64,000 nt of DNA from Engelhardtia mirabilis (GCA_007751255.1 CP036296.1:6448001-6512000); one strand, 5' to 3'. Counted from the stretch's first letter, positions 1 through 9,636 are shown. Translations and numbers: made by a program. Notes: generated from the letters alone by a model not told the origin.

Positions 1-1206
1 GGCGGCGCCAACGGCGTGATCGTCTTCGAGTGGGACGGGACCACGTGGGGCCAGCTCGGATCGACGATCACCTCGCCCGCGCCGAAGAGCGAGGGGAGCT
101 TTGGCGGCTACGACTTGGCGCTGGAGGGCGACGTGCTCGTCGTCTCGGACGCGAACCAAGCCGGCACGGGGGTGTGGAAGGGGGCCGTCCACGTCTATGA
201 GTGGGACGGCTCGAGCTGGGTCCTCGGAACCTCGCTCGCGCCGCCGATCGACGGCTCCGGCTTCGGCTCGGAGCTCAGCATGGACGGAGGGCTCCTGGCC
301 GTGACCCAACCCCATGCGTTCCCGCCTTCGGGCGACGTCGGGGCCGTGCACATCTACACGGGTGGCGGCGGGTCGTGGACCCATGCAGACACCCTCTTTC
401 CCTTCCCTCAGAGCGGCAACGGGGAGTTCGCCTCCGACGTGGCCGTGGACAACGGACGCGTCGCGGTCGGGGCTCACTACTACGAGGCGGACGGCGCCTC
501 CACGGAGAAGCGAGGAGCGGTCTACTCCTTCGTTCAGCAGGACGGTGCATGGGTCGTCGAGGCCCTCTTGCAGGTGCCCGAGCCCGAGTTTTCCTACTTC
601 TTCGGACTCAGCGTCGACATGGCCGCCGGCCGCCTGCTCGTCGGAGCGAGCCCCCATCCGCGCAGCTACGAGCTCGCGGGAGGGGCGTGGACCGACCAGG
701 GCTTCGTCGACGAGCTCTCCTACCCCTTCGGCTACCTCAAGCTGTCCTCCGATGGCGTCCGCAGCGTCCACTACCAAGGCGGACCGTCGAAGCCCGAGAG
801 CATTGCTCGCTTCGAGTCCCTGCCCCCTCTGACCTGCCAGACCGACCTCGGCTCGCAGGGGCCGGGCTCGGCGCAGCTGCAGGTCTGCGGAGAGGGCCTC
901 GCGACGGCCCTCGACCTCAACACCCTGCTGCTCGAGACCGACGTGAAGGTCAAGCCGACCTTCCTGGCGCTCTCGCTGCCCGGCAACCCGGACCTGAGCC
1001 TGCTCGGCGGCACCTTCGTCTCGGGCACCGGCCTGCTCCCGAGCGGGCTGTTCGCCTTCAGCACCGACGGCGACGGCGACCTCGCCCTGACCGTCCTCGG
1101 TCAGCCCACGGCCATCGACCTGGTGGTGCAATGCGCCACCCTCGACGTCAGCCAGCCCCTTGGCTGGACGGTCAGCAACGCCGTGCTGTTGCAGTACGGC
1201 CAGTAG
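1..1206 (+). CDS. FG-GAP repeat surface protein, 5' end outside window
   Basis: The reading frame is open from the first base, so the gene begins upstream of the window. About 400 residues are visible. Repeats of roughly 55-60 residues recur, each with a GAVHVYEWDG-like strand followed by W, as in FG-GAP/integrin-like beta-propeller proteins. No catalytic motif is visible. The last ~120 residues form a separate region with two Cys-containing strands (CQTDLGSQGPG, LQVCGEG) ending in SNAVLLQYGQ, a C-terminal pattern seen in other exported proteins of this window. Export and extracellular location are inferred, because the N-terminus is missing. A perfect 10-bp GC hairpin follows the stop codon. 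Confidence 0.75.
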   Translation, partial: GGANGVIVFEWDGTTWGQLGSTITSPAPKSEGSFGGYDLALEGDVLVVSDANQAGTGVWKGAVHVYEWDGSSWVLGTSLAPPIDGSGFGSELSMDGGLLAVTQPHAFPPSGDVGAVHIYTGGGGSWTHADTLFPFPQSGNGEFASDVAVDNGRVAVGAHYYEADGASTEKRGAVYSFVQQDGAWVVEALLQVPEPEFSYFFGLSVDMAAGRLLVGASPHPRSYELAGGAWTDQGFVDELSYPFGYLKLSSDGVRSVHYQGGPSKPESIARFESLPPLTCQTDLGSQGPGSAQLQVCGEGLATALDLNTLLLETDVKVKPTFLALSLPGNPDLSLLGGTFVSGTGLLPSGLFAFSTDGDGDLALTVLGQPTAIDLVVQCATLDVSQPLGWTVSNAVLLQYGQ

Positions 1207-1218
1207 TAGCAGAGTCGC

Positions 1219-1250
1219 CGGGCGCCGCTTGCTCAGCCACGCGGCGCCCG
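1219..1250 (+). terminator. GC hairpin after the first gene
   Basis: CGGGCGCCGC at 1219-1228 pairs perfectly with 1241-1250 across a 12-nt loop, 13 nt after the stop codon. There is no T-tract, as is common at this GC content, so terminator function is inferred from position. Confidence 0.45.
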
Positions 1251-1342
1251 CCAGGACGCGACGAGGGAACTGAGGACGGCTCGGAGTCACTCGCTCCGTC
1301 GATCGGCGACATCGATGCGCGCGACCGCGTATCGTCCACGCC

Positions 1343-1972
1343 ATGACCGACCACGACTCCATCCGCGAGGTCCGCGACGCCGACGAGCTGCGGGAGGTCC
1401 TGGGCCCCGTCGCGCCCGCGGCGCGCGACAAGGTGCGTGATCGCTTGCACGAGCTGGACCGCCAGTGGCTGGCGCGCTCGCCGTTCTGCCTGGTGGCCAC
1501 GTCGAGCGCCGACGGCAGGTGCGACGTCTCACCCAAGGGTGACCCGCCGGGCTTCGTGTTGGTCCTCGACGAGACCACCGTCGTCCTGCCGGAACGACCC
1601 GGCAACCGTCGCGCCGACGGCTTCCGGAACGTCCTGGAGAATCCGCACGTCGGGCTGATCTTCTTCATCCCCGGACGGGGCGACACCCTGAGGATCAACG
1701 GGCGCGCGCGGCTCTTGCGGGAGGCGCTCTACTTCGACCGGATGCGCGTCCAGGGACACCGCCCCCAGCTCGCGCTGGAGGTGGTGGTCGAGGAGGTCTT
1801 CCACCACTGCTCGAAGGCCTTCCTGCGCTCGGACCTCTGGGACCCCGGGACCTGGGCGCCGGAGCTCGTGCCCAGCCGCGCCACCATCGCCGGGGCGCTC
1901 GAGCGTCGCCACGAGTCGCCGGAGGAGCTCGCCAGGTACTACGGCCCGGGCTACGGCAAGGACCTGTACTGA
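1343..1972 (+). CDS. PPOX-class FMN-dependent enzyme (DR_2398/MSMEG_1061-like)
   Basis: This 209-residue protein has the split-barrel flavin-binding pattern of the pyridoxamine 5'-phosphate oxidase superfamily. The segment FCLVATSSADGRCDVSPKGD (about residues 48-67) and the following DETTVVLPERPGNRR and LRINGRARLL strands match the 'probable FMN-dependent' DR_2398 family. Its length is normal for that family. The substrate is unknown; members bind FMN or F420 and are assumed to be cytoplasmic redox enzymes. The ATG at 1343 is the first start in frame. It stands alone between two exported-protein genes, so context gives no further clue. Confidence 0.8.
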   Translation: MTDHDSIREVRDADELREVLGPVAPAARDKVRDRLHELDRQWLARSPFCLVATSSADGRCDVSPKGDPPGFVLVLDETTVVLPERPGNRRADGFRNVLENPHVGLIFFIPGRGDTLRINGRARLLREALYFDRMRVQGHRPQLALEVVVEEVFHHCSKAFLRSDLWDPGTWAPELVPSRATIAGALERRHESPEELARYYGPGYGKDLY

Positions 1973-2173
1973 GGGTCGGAGGCGTCCTCCGCGGAGCCAC
2001 GAACCCCGGCGGGGACCCCGCATCGCGCGGGTCGCCCCCCCGGCAGCCGTCCCGCGGTTGCGCCCTGGCCCATCCCTGGGAGAATCGGATTTCCTGTCGG
2101 CTCCCGCTGCGTCTTCCGGCGTGGGGGTCTGGAGGCCCGCCCTGTCCCGCGGGCCCGATCCGAGAGCCCTGCC

Positions 2174-4609
2174 ATGAACACCCGAGCCTTCCTGACCTTC
2201 TCCGCGCCCCTGGCCCTCGCCGGGGCGGCCGCCGCCCAACAGACCTGGGTCCCGCTCGTCGCGGGCGTCCCGGCGGGCAAGCCCGCCGAGCTGCGCTTCG
2301 TGCCCGGGGCCAGCAACACCTTCTCGACGACCCTCGAGCTCGAGATCTTCGGCTACTGGTCCGAGCCCGTGGTCGGCCCCGACAACGTGGCCTACCGCCG
2401 CCTGACCTTCCCCGGCATGGGCGAGCTGGGCCAGACCGGCGCCCCGGAGCTGCCGGCCATGCGCACGCGACTGGCGGTGGCCACCGACGTGATGGACACG
2501 ACCCTGCTCGGGGTCTCCGTCGCCCCCGGTGACCAGCAGAGCTTCTCCATGACCCTCTACCCGGAGCCGATCCCGGCCCTGGATGGCGGTGACCCGGGTC
2601 CCGGCGATCCCAACGGGAGCCCCGAGGTGTTCCAGAAGGACGCGGCGATCTACGCCACCAACGCCAGCTTCCCGACCCTCGACGGCACCCCCATCGCGCC
2701 GGTCCGCAAGACCTTCGGCGCGATCCCGACCTCGCTCGTCGAGCTCTTCCCGGTCGACTACAACCCGGTCGCGAAGAAGCTCGTCGTCAACCGCCTGACG
2801 ACCTACTCCTTCCGGCACGAGGGCACGCCCGTCGTCGCGCCGCCTTTGACCCTGGACAAGCTCGCCCTGGCCGAGGCCTCTTGCCCCAACTGGCCCACCG
2901 CCGCGCCGTGGATCCAGGGCAACAGCACCAGCTACGACGGTCGCTACCTGATCGTCACGCCCGAGGCCTACCTGGACGCCCTCGAGACCTTCATCCAGTA
3001 CCGCAAGAGCACCGGCTACGCGGTCACGGTGATCACCCTCGAGTCCCTGCCCTTCGTCACCTGCGGCGAGATCCGCGGGGCGATCGACACCTGGTACCAG
3101 GCCGGCGCGGCGAACTTCGACCACTACTGCCTGCTGGTCGGCGACGTGGACGTGATCCCCTTCTGTCCCTCGGCCACCCCCGGCCTGATCGACGGCGACG
3201 ACCGCTACGGCTCGCCCGGCGGCATCGGCGACCTGGACGAAGAGGTCTTCGTGGGTCGCCTGTCGGTGGACAACGCGGCCGGCGTCACGCACCAGACGAC
3301 CAAGATCATCGACTACGAGACCGACGCGACCGCGACCCACGACTACGGCGACGTGGTGCTGGTGGCGCACAAGGAGGACGCCCCGGGCAAGTACGTGGGC
3401 GCCCAAGAGGAGGTCGCGAACGCGGCCTACGTGGTGCAGCCGAGCTTCGTCAAGCGCTACGGCAGCGTGTTCGGCGTCGACAACACCGACGTGCTGGCCG
3501 ACATCGACATGAACGTGGGCCTGGTGGCCTACCGCGGCCACGGCTCCACCAACACCTGGTCCGGCTGGAACCTCACCGGCGAGAACTTTCACAAGGACTC
3601 GATCGGTCCGCTGACCAACAGCCAGCGTCCGGTGGTCTGGTCCTTCTCCTGCACCAACGCCAACCTGAACTGGAGCGACTGCATCGCCGAGACCTGGCTC
3701 GAGGCCAGCGACGGCGCGGTGGCCCACTACGGCTCGACCGTGGCCTCGGGCACGAGCAAGAACCACACCCTCGACAAGAAGATGTTCGAGGCGGTCTTCA
3801 CCCACGGCCTGACGACCCACGGCCAGGCCATCGCCTGGGCCGAGGACCAGATGGAGCTCCTGCACCCGAACAGCACCTGGCAGAACGCCTGGATGTACCT
3901 GCTGCTCGGGGACCCGGCCATGAAGGTGCGCCGCAACAAGCCCAAGCAGCTCGACCTGGTGCTGCCGCCGGTGGTGCCGGTGTGCCCGATCGGGAGTCCG
4001 TGCTTCCTGACCGTGCAGGTCGTCGACGGCGGCGGCAACCCGCTGCCCGGCGTGCTGGTCACCGCCTACAAGGAATCCTTCCCCCCCGGCGGGCCCGACG
4101 AGATCTTCTTCACCGGCTACACCGGAACCGGCGGCACCACGGTCGTGCCCGGCCCGACCGAGCTGGGCTCGATCAACGTCACCGGTCGCGACGACGACGG
4201 CAACGTGGTCACCGAGGTCACCGCCGTGGAGAGCGGGGCCTTCACCAGCCTGGGCAACAGCCTGCCCGGGGGCTTCGGGGCGGCCGCGCTGACCTCGACC
4301 TCGACCCTCGACGCCGGCACGCCGGTCACCCTGTCCCTGAGCCACGCGGCGCCCAACTCCCCGGGCCTGATGGCCGTGGGCTTCGTCGACTCGGCCGTGC
4401 CGCTGTTCGGCGGCATCGTGCACCCGCTGCCCTCGGCCCTGGACGTGCCCGTGACGACGAACTTCCAGGGTGAGTGGACCTACGACATCCCGCTCTGGCC
4501 CGGCGGCCTGCCGCCCGGCCTGAAGCTCTACTGGCAGGTCGGCATGCTCGACTTCGGCGCGGTGCAGGACGTGGCCCTGTCGAACGCCCTGCGCTCGACG
4601 CAGCCCTGA
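2174..4609 (+). CDS. Exported gingipain-type cysteine peptidase (family C25)
   Basis: This 811-residue protein starts with a signal peptide (residues 1-22, ending AAAAQQ). A pro-region is followed by the C25 catalytic domain at roughly residues 255-590: YDGRYLIVTPEAY, a GDVDVIPF strand, then YRGHGS with the likely catalytic His456 and WSFSCTNA with the likely catalytic Cys493, and closing LLGDPAMKVR. This order and spacing match gingipain R-like peptidases. After that come an Ig-like domain (about 600-680) and a C-terminal beta domain ending SNALRSTQP. Endopeptidase activity outside the cell is inferred from the family. Transcribed in the same direction as the kinase gene 25 bp downstream. 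Confidence 0.88.
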   Translation: MNTRAFLTFSAPLALAGAAAAQQTWVPLVAGVPAGKPAELRFVPGASNTFSTTLELEIFGYWSEPVVGPDNVAYRRLTFPGMGELGQTGAPELPAMRTRLAVATDVMDTTLLGVSVAPGDQQSFSMTLYPEPIPALDGGDPGPGDPNGSPEVFQKDAAIYATNASFPTLDGTPIAPVRKTFGAIPTSLVELFPVDYNPVAKKLVVNRLTTYSFRHEGTPVVAPPLTLDKLALAEASCPNWPTAAPWIQGNSTSYDGRYLIVTPEAYLDALETFIQYRKSTGYAVTVITLESLPFVTCGEIRGAIDTWYQAGAANFDHYCLLVGDVDVIPFCPSATPGLIDGDDRYGSPGGIGDLDEEVFVGRLSVDNAAGVTHQTTKIIDYETDATATHDYGDVVLVAHKEDAPGKYVGAQEEVANAAYVVQPSFVKRYGSVFGVDNTDVLADIDMNVGLVAYRGHGSTNTWSGWNLTGENFHKDSIGPLTNSQRPVVWSFSCTNANLNWSDCIAETWLEASDGAVAHYGSTVASGTSKNHTLDKKMFEAVFTHGLTTHGQAIAWAEDQMELLHPNSTWQNAWMYLLLGDPAMKVRRNKPKQLDLVLPPVVPVCPIGSPCFLTVQVVDGGGNPLPGVLVTAYKESFPPGGPDEIFFTGYTGTGGTTVVPGPTELGSINVTGRDDDGNVVTEVTAVESGAFTSLGNSLPGGFGAAALTSTSTLDAGTPVTLSLSHAAPNSPGLMAVGFVDSAVPLFGGIVHPLPSALDVPVTTNFQGEWTYDIPLWPGGLPPGLKLYWQVGMLDFGAVQDVALSNALRSTQP

Positions 4610-4634
4610 ACGTCGGCCATCCTTAGGCACTGCC

Positions 4635-7256
4635 ATGCCGCGGATGGAGCAAGAAGCGGACTGGGACCGGGTCGAGGAGCTGTTCCACGCAGCCCTCGAC
4701 CTGGCCCCGGCCGAGCGCGAGGCTTTCCTGGCGCGCGAGTGCGGCCAGGACGAGTCCTTGCGCGCCGAGCTCGACGACCTCCTGCGCGCCGACGACGAGG
4801 CCGAGACCTTCCTGGGCGAGGTCGACCGTGCGCGGGCGGCGGCGCCCCTCTTGGCCGAGGAGCTGCCGCGCCGCCTGGGCGCCTACCGCCTGCTCGAGGT
4901 GGTCGGCGAGGGCGGCATGGGCGTGGTCTACCGAGCCGAGCGGGCCGACGGCGCCTTCGAGCAGCGCGTGGCCGTGAAGATGCTGCGCCCGGGGCCGGCC
5001 ACGTCGGGACTGCTCGCGCGCTTCGACGCCGAGCGCCGCACCCTGGCGCGGCTACAGCACCCGGACATCGCGCGCCTGTTCGACGCGGGCGAGGACGAGC
5101 GCGGCGCGCCCTGGCTGGCGATGGAGTTCGTCGCGGGCGAGCCGATCGACGCCTGGTGCGACCGCCGGCGCAGCAACCTGCGCGAGCGGGTCGAGCTCCT
5201 GGCGCGGGTCTGCGACGCGGTGGCCCACGCCCACGACCAACTCGTGGTGCACCGCGACCTGAAACCCCAGAACGTGCTCGTCGACGACGACGGGCGCCCG
5301 CGGCTGCTCGACTTCGGCATCGCCAAGGTGCTCGAGAACGAGGACGACCCAGGCGGCCTGACCGAGACCGGCGAGCGGGCCTTGACTCCGGCCTACGCGG
5401 CGCCGGAGCAGTTGCGCGGCGAGGCCGTGGGCGTGCGTACCGACGTCTTCGCCCTGGGGGTGCTGGCCTACGAGCTGCTCAGCGGCCAGCGGCCCCACGG
5501 CCGTCGCACCACCAGCCGCGGCGAGTTGGAACGCGAGATCCTCGAGCGGGCGGCCGAGGCGCCGAGCGCGGCGTTCGGGCGCAGCGACGAGGCCGGCGCC
5601 ATCGCGGCAGCGCGCTCGAGCGATCCCCGCACCCTGCGCCGCCAGCTCGCCGGCGACCTCGACCGCATCTGCCTCACCGCCCTACGCAAGGAGCCCGAGC
5701 GGCGCTACGGCTCCGCGGCGGAGCTGGCCGACGAGCTGCGCCGCTGGCTCAGAGGTCTGCCCGTGCGCGCCCGCGGCGACGGGCTCGGCTACCGCGCCTC
5801 GAAGCTGGTGCGGCGCCGGCCGGTGGAGACGACCCTGGCGGTGCTCTTGGCCTTGGTGGGTGTCGGCGCCGCGACCACCTTCGTCAAGGCGAGCCTGCGC
5901 GATCGCGAGCAGCTGGGCGAGATCCAGCGCCTGGGCGACCTGGAGTACCTGGCCGAGCTGCGCGAGCGGGCGGACGAGCTCTGGCCCGTGGGGCCTGCGC
6001 TCGTGGGCCCCCTGGAGAGCTGGCTGTCAGAGGCCCGAGCCCTCTACTCGCGCCGGGACCTGCACGCGCGCACCCTCGAGCGTTGGCGCGCGAGCTCACC
6101 GGACGAGTTGGAGGCCGGCGGCGTCCTGGGCTGGAACTCCTGGCGTGCCGATCAACTCGAGGACCTGGTGCGCGAGCTCGACGAGTTGAACGCGCAGGGT
6201 CCCTTCGGTCGCAACATTGCCGCCATCTCGTCGCGCCTGGCGCGCTCGCGGACCCTGGTGGAGCGCTCGATCGCGGCCGAGCGCCCGGCCTGGGACGCGG
6301 CCCTCGCGCGCCTGGCCGCGGACCCGCGCTTCGCCGAGCTGACGCTCGAACCGATCGCGGGGCTGGTGCCCCTGGGCCCCGACCCCGACGGGGGCCTGGA
6401 GGCCTTCTGGCCTGTGGAGACGGGCGCGCGACCGGCGCGCGACGAATCCGGGCACCTGGTGCCGAGCGCCGAGGGCGGGCTGGTCCTGCTCCTGCTGCCT
6501 GGTGGCGAGGTCACGGTCGGGGCCCAGGCGGACGACCCGGACGCGCCGCGCTACGACCCCCAACTCCAGGTGGACGAGGGTCCTTTGCAACAGGTGCGGC
6601 TCGAGCCGTTCCTGCTCTCCAAGTTCGAGGTCACCCAGGGGCAGTGGCTGCGTTGGACCGGCACCAACCCCAGCGACTACCTCGAGGGCTCGATGGCCGG
6701 CGGTCGCGGCTTCGGGCCCACCAACCCGGTGGAGCGGGTGAGCTGGACCCAGGCCCGCGCGGCCCTCACGGGCCTGGCCCTGGACCTGCCCACCGAAGCC
6801 CAGTGGGACTACGCCAACCGCGCCGGTAGCGACACGGTCTGGGCCACCGGCGACGACGAGCACAGCCTGGGCGGCTTCGTCAACATCGCCGACCTGTACG
6901 CCAAGACCAACAGCGGCGAGGCCCGCTGGCCCTTCTCGGAGTGGCTCGACGACGGGCACTCGGTCCACGCCCCGGTGGGCAGCTACCGGCCCAACCCGTT
7001 CGGTCTGCACGACATGCTGGGCAACGTCTGGGAGTGGTGCCGCGACCGCTTCTTCCGCTACGACGAGGCCGCCGCGCGCCCCGGCGACGGGCTGCGCGGG
7101 GCGGACGTCGAGGTGCCGACGGACCACCCGATCGTCGCGCGGGGCGGGGGCTACGGGAACTCGCCCATGAACCTGCGTAGCGCGGAGCGGTACCCGACGA
7201 GTCCGACGCTCGAGAGCCGCAGCACGGGCATTCGCCCGGCGCGGGCCTGGCGCTAG
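4635..7256 (+). CDS. Ser/Thr protein kinase fused to SUMF1/FGE domain
   Basis: This 873-residue protein has three parts. Residues 1-70 are an acidic helical region (EELFHAALDLAPAEREAFL) typical of planctomycete and myxobacterial kinases. The Hanks-type kinase domain spans about residues 78-385, with the glycine loop GEGGMGVVY, VAVK Lys115, HRDLKPQN Asp208 and DFG Asp226. One membrane segment follows at about 398-418. The C-terminal formylglycine-generating-enzyme/SUMF1-like domain (about 620-870) shows FEVTQGQWLRWTG, LHDMLGNVWEWCRDRF and ARGGGY. The kinase would be cytoplasmic and the SUMF-like domain external. Whether the latter is catalytic is not clear, since FGE-like folds also serve as binding modules. 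Convergent with the next gene; inverted repeat A1 lies between them. Confidence 0.93.
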   Translation: MPRMEQEADWDRVEELFHAALDLAPAEREAFLARECGQDESLRAELDDLLRADDEAETFLGEVDRARAAAPLLAEELPRRLGAYRLLEVVGEGGMGVVYRAERADGAFEQRVAVKMLRPGPATSGLLARFDAERRTLARLQHPDIARLFDAGEDERGAPWLAMEFVAGEPIDAWCDRRRSNLRERVELLARVCDAVAHAHDQLVVHRDLKPQNVLVDDDGRPRLLDFGIAKVLENEDDPGGLTETGERALTPAYAAPEQLRGEAVGVRTDVFALGVLAYELLSGQRPHGRRTTSRGELEREILERAAEAPSAAFGRSDEAGAIAAARSSDPRTLRRQLAGDLDRICLTALRKEPERRYGSAAELADELRRWLRGLPVRARGDGLGYRASKLVRRRPVETTLAVLLALVGVGAATTFVKASLRDREQLGEIQRLGDLEYLAELRERADELWPVGPALVGPLESWLSEARALYSRRDLHARTLERWRASSPDELEAGGVLGWNSWRADQLEDLVRELDELNAQGPFGRNIAAISSRLARSRTLVERSIAAERPAWDAALARLAADPRFAELTLEPIAGLVPLGPDPDGGLEAFWPVETGARPARDESGHLVPSAEGGLVLLLLPGGEVTVGAQADDPDAPRYDPQLQVDEGPLQQVRLEPFLLSKFEVTQGQWLRWTGTNPSDYLEGSMAGGRGFGPTNPVERVSWTQARAALTGLALDLPTEAQWDYANRAGSDTVWATGDDEHSLGGFVNIADLYAKTNSGEARWPFSEWLDDGHSVHAPVGSYRPNPFGLHDMLGNVWEWCRDRFFRYDEAAARPGDGLRGADVEVPTDHPIVARGGGYGNSPMNLRSAERYPTSPTLESRSTGIRPARAWR

Positions 7257-7257
7257 T

Positions 7258-7308
7258 GAGCAGTAGGCGGCGGTTTCGTGCCTGGCACCGTACGAACGCC
7301 TACTGCTC
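7258..7308. repeat. Family A palindromic repeat, copy A1
   Basis: An 11-bp inverted repeat (GAGCAGTAGGC at 7258-7268, complement at 7298-7308) encloses the single-orientation element GGCGGTTTCGTGCCTGGCAC followed by CGTACGAACG. The same ~36-bp unit occurs at 17591-17674 and 34144-34278 as inverted pairs. It occupies the whole gap between two convergent genes and could terminate transcription in both directions. The core GTGCCTGGCACC resembles REP-type repeats of other bacteria. Confidence 0.8.
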
Positions 7309-7313
7309 GGACG

Positions 7314-8408
7314 TCAGAACGCCAGCAGGATCGACAGCACCCCGCTCGTCGCGCAGGTCACCACCAGGTCGACCTTGCCGTTCCCGTCCACGTCGCCGGC
7401 CGCGATGTCCGTGGGCCGACGACCCACGGGGTAGGTCACGCACTTGACGAAGCCTCCGGCGCCGTCGCCGCAGAACAGGGTCACGCTGTCCCCGTCGCGG
7501 TTGGCCACGGCGAGGTCCTGGTCGCCGTCGCCGTCGAGATCCGCGATGGCCACGCTCTCGGGGAAGGCACCGGCGGGGAGCACCGTGGGCGGCCCGAAGC
7601 CCCCGGCGCCATCCTCGAGTAGCACGGCGATGGCGTTCATCCCGCGGCCGCAGACCACCAGGTCGAGCCCGAAAACCCCGTCCAGATCGGCGGCCGCGAC
7701 CTCGGCGAAGTCGCCGGCGAGCAGCAGCACGTCGTCGTTGGGACCCGCCGGCCAGTGGCTGCGAAACAGGCCCGCCGAACCGGTGACGAAGGTCGAGTCC
7801 CGCCCCTGCCCCTCGATATCGGCGAACAGCAGGCGCGAGCCGAAATCGGGCAGGCCGGGCGGCTCGACGAAGGAGCCTTCGGCGAAGCTGCCGGTCCCGT
7901 CGTTGAAGCCGTAGTCCAGGTACCAACTGCTGAAGTCCCTCACCAGCAGCACCGAGTCCAGGTCTCCGTCGCCGTCCACGTCGGTGAAGCCCACCGCGTG
8001 CTGGCTGCCGCCGTAGGTCGGCAGGAACGGACCCGGCCTGTGGGTCAGATCGCCGTTGCCGACGTAGCTCTGGGTCGCGTAGAGCGGCGAGAGTCCGAGG
8101 TCGGGCACCCCGTCGCCGGTGAAGTCCGCTTCGGCCATGGTCGACTGCTCGATGTAGCCGAGTTGGGCCAGCCCGGGGAGCACCTCCACTTGGATCCCGC
8201 TGGCCGTGAGCCCCAGGGTCGTCAGGTCGTAGACGCCAACGCCCCGGTTGACGAGGACCGTGACGTCCGCGGTGGGCCCCGGATCGAGGTTGCTCACGAG
8301 CACACGCTCGGGGCTGCCGTTCAGGGGCAGGTCGAGGCGGGAGAAGCCGGAGGTCTGCGGCGGGACCGCAATCGGCGCGCAGGCGAGCAGGGCAAGAATC
8401 GGGATCAT
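7314..8408 (-). CDS. Exported FG-GAP/VCBS repeat protein
   Basis: This 364-residue protein begins with a short hydrophobic signal sequence (MIPILALLACAPIA, possibly a lipoprotein signal with the Cys at residue 10). Calcium-binding VCBS/FG-GAP repeats follow, with motifs such as ADFTGDGVPDLG, TDVDGDGDLDSVLL, ADLDGDGDQDLAVA and GDVDGNGKVDLVV. The family forms a beta-propeller with Asp-rich Ca2+ loops and is usually involved in adhesion or surface display. No enzymatic domain is seen. It converges on the kinase gene. Confidence 0.85.
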   Translation of the reverse strand: MIPILALLACAPIAVPPQTSGFSRLDLPLNGSPERVLVSNLDPGPTADVTVLVNRGVGVYDLTTLGLTASGIQVEVLPGLAQLGYIEQSTMAEADFTGDGVPDLGLSPLYATQSYVGNGDLTHRPGPFLPTYGGSQHAVGFTDVDGDGDLDSVLLVRDFSSWYLDYGFNDGTGSFAEGSFVEPPGLPDFGSRLLFADIEGQGRDSTFVTGSAGLFRSHWPAGPNDDVLLLAGDFAEVAAADLDGVFGLDLVVCGRGMNAIAVLLEDGAGGFGPPTVLPAGAFPESVAIADLDGDGDQDLAVANRDGDSVTLFCGDGAGGFVKCVTYPVGRRPTDIAAGDVDGNGKVDLVVTCATSGVLSILLAF

Positions 8409-8674
8409 CGGAGGCTCCGAACGGTGATGGGACGAGTCCCGCCGATGGCGGGCGTCGAGCGACCGAGCAACCTAAACACGAGCAAGGCGTTCGCGGTGCC
8501 CCGATAGAAGGGGATCCGCTTCGCGAACGCCCACGGTGGCCGGGCGACGGGTTCGTTCGCAGGGGCGCGTTCCTGCGCCGGCCCCGCCGTCCGCGGTCCC
8601 CGCCACGGAGCGCGACTGGCGTTGGTGTAGAGTCCGGGGCCCGCCACGAAACTGCGGACAAACCGGCAACCAAG

Positions 8675-9619
8675 ATGTCCTTTCGAGAACTCCGCCCCTG
8701 GCAGCACGACCACACCTTCGGCCAGGACGCGCGCCGGCCGGGCGAGTCCAGGACGATGCTCGTCATCGCCCTCACGGCGCTGATGATGGTGGTCGAGATC
8801 GGGGCGGGGCTCGCCTACGGCTCGATGGCCCTGCTCGCCGACGGGCTGCACATGGCCTCGCACGCCATCGCCCTGTCCATCGCGGCCTTCGCCTACGTCT
8901 ACGCCCGACGCCACGCGGCGGACGAGCGTTTCAGCTTCGGCACCGGCAAGGTCAACGCCCTGGCCGGGTTCGCCGGCGCGGTGCTGCTGGCGGTGTTCGC
9001 CCTGATGATGGCCTGGGAGAGCGTCGCCAGGATCCTCTCGCCGGTCGGCATCGCCTTCAACCAGGCCATCGGCGTGGCGATCGCCGGCCTGTTGGTGAAT
9101 GGCCTGTCCGTCGTCCTGCTCGGGCACCACCACGGGGAGCACGACGACGAAGATGAAGAGGATCGCCATCACCACCACGACCACAACCTGCGCTCCGCCT
9201 ACCTGCACGTGCTCGCGGACGCCCTGACCTCGGTCCTGGCGATCTTCGCCCTATTGGCCGGCAAGTACCTGGGCCTTTTCTGGATGGACCCGGCCATGGG
9301 TGTCGTCGGAGCCCTGCTGGTGGCTCGTTGGTCGATCGGCCTGCTGCGCGCCACCGCCGAGGTCCTCTTGGACCGCCAGGCGCCGCCCCACCTCACCGAC
9401 TCGATCCGCACAGCCATCACGCAGGACGCCGACACCGAGGTCGCGGACCTCCACGTCTGGTCCGTGGGGCCCGGGATCTACTCGGCCATTCTGTCCGTGG
9501 TCACCGCTACCCCCGAGCCGCCCGAGCACTACAAGCGCCTCTTGCCCGAACACGAGCGCCTGGTCCACGTCACCGTCGAGGTCCACGGCCGCGAGCACGA
9601 CGTGTCCGCTCGCACTTGA
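8675..9619 (+). CDS. dmeF: CDF-family Co/Ni efflux transporter, DmeF type
   Basis: This 314-residue cation diffusion facilitator carries the DmeF-type N-terminal signature WQHDHTFG (residues 9-16), six predicted membrane segments, and a His/Asp-rich cytoplasmic loop at about residues 150-172 (HHHGEHDD, DRHHHHDHN). Metal-site residues sit in LADGLHMASH (TM2) and HVLADALTS (TM5). The C-terminal domain includes VADLHVWSVGPG. DmeF proteins export Co2+ and Ni2+ (or Zn2+) by proton antiport; the metal specificity here is inferred. A second CDF-like gene follows after 17 bp, so the two are probably co-transcribed. Confidence 0.9.
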   Translation: MSFRELRPWQHDHTFGQDARRPGESRTMLVIALTALMMVVEIGAGLAYGSMALLADGLHMASHAIALSIAAFAYVYARRHAADERFSFGTGKVNALAGFAGAVLLAVFALMMAWESVARILSPVGIAFNQAIGVAIAGLLVNGLSVVLLGHHHGEHDDEDEEDRHHHHDHNLRSAYLHVLADALTSVLAIFALLAGKYLGLFWMDPAMGVVGALLVARWSIGLLRATAEVLLDRQAPPHLTDSIRTAITQDADTEVADLHVWSVGPGIYSAILSVVTATPEPPEHYKRLLPEHERLVHVTVEVHGREHDVSART

Positions 9620-9636
9620 CGCTCCGGGCCAGCCGC

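Noticed and set aside
1529-4636. Minus-strand open frame of over 1000 codons opposite the PPOX and C25 genes
   Set aside because: It is antisense to two genes with clear motifs, has a composition of Arg/Gly/His/Val typical of GC-driven shadow frames, and lacks domains.
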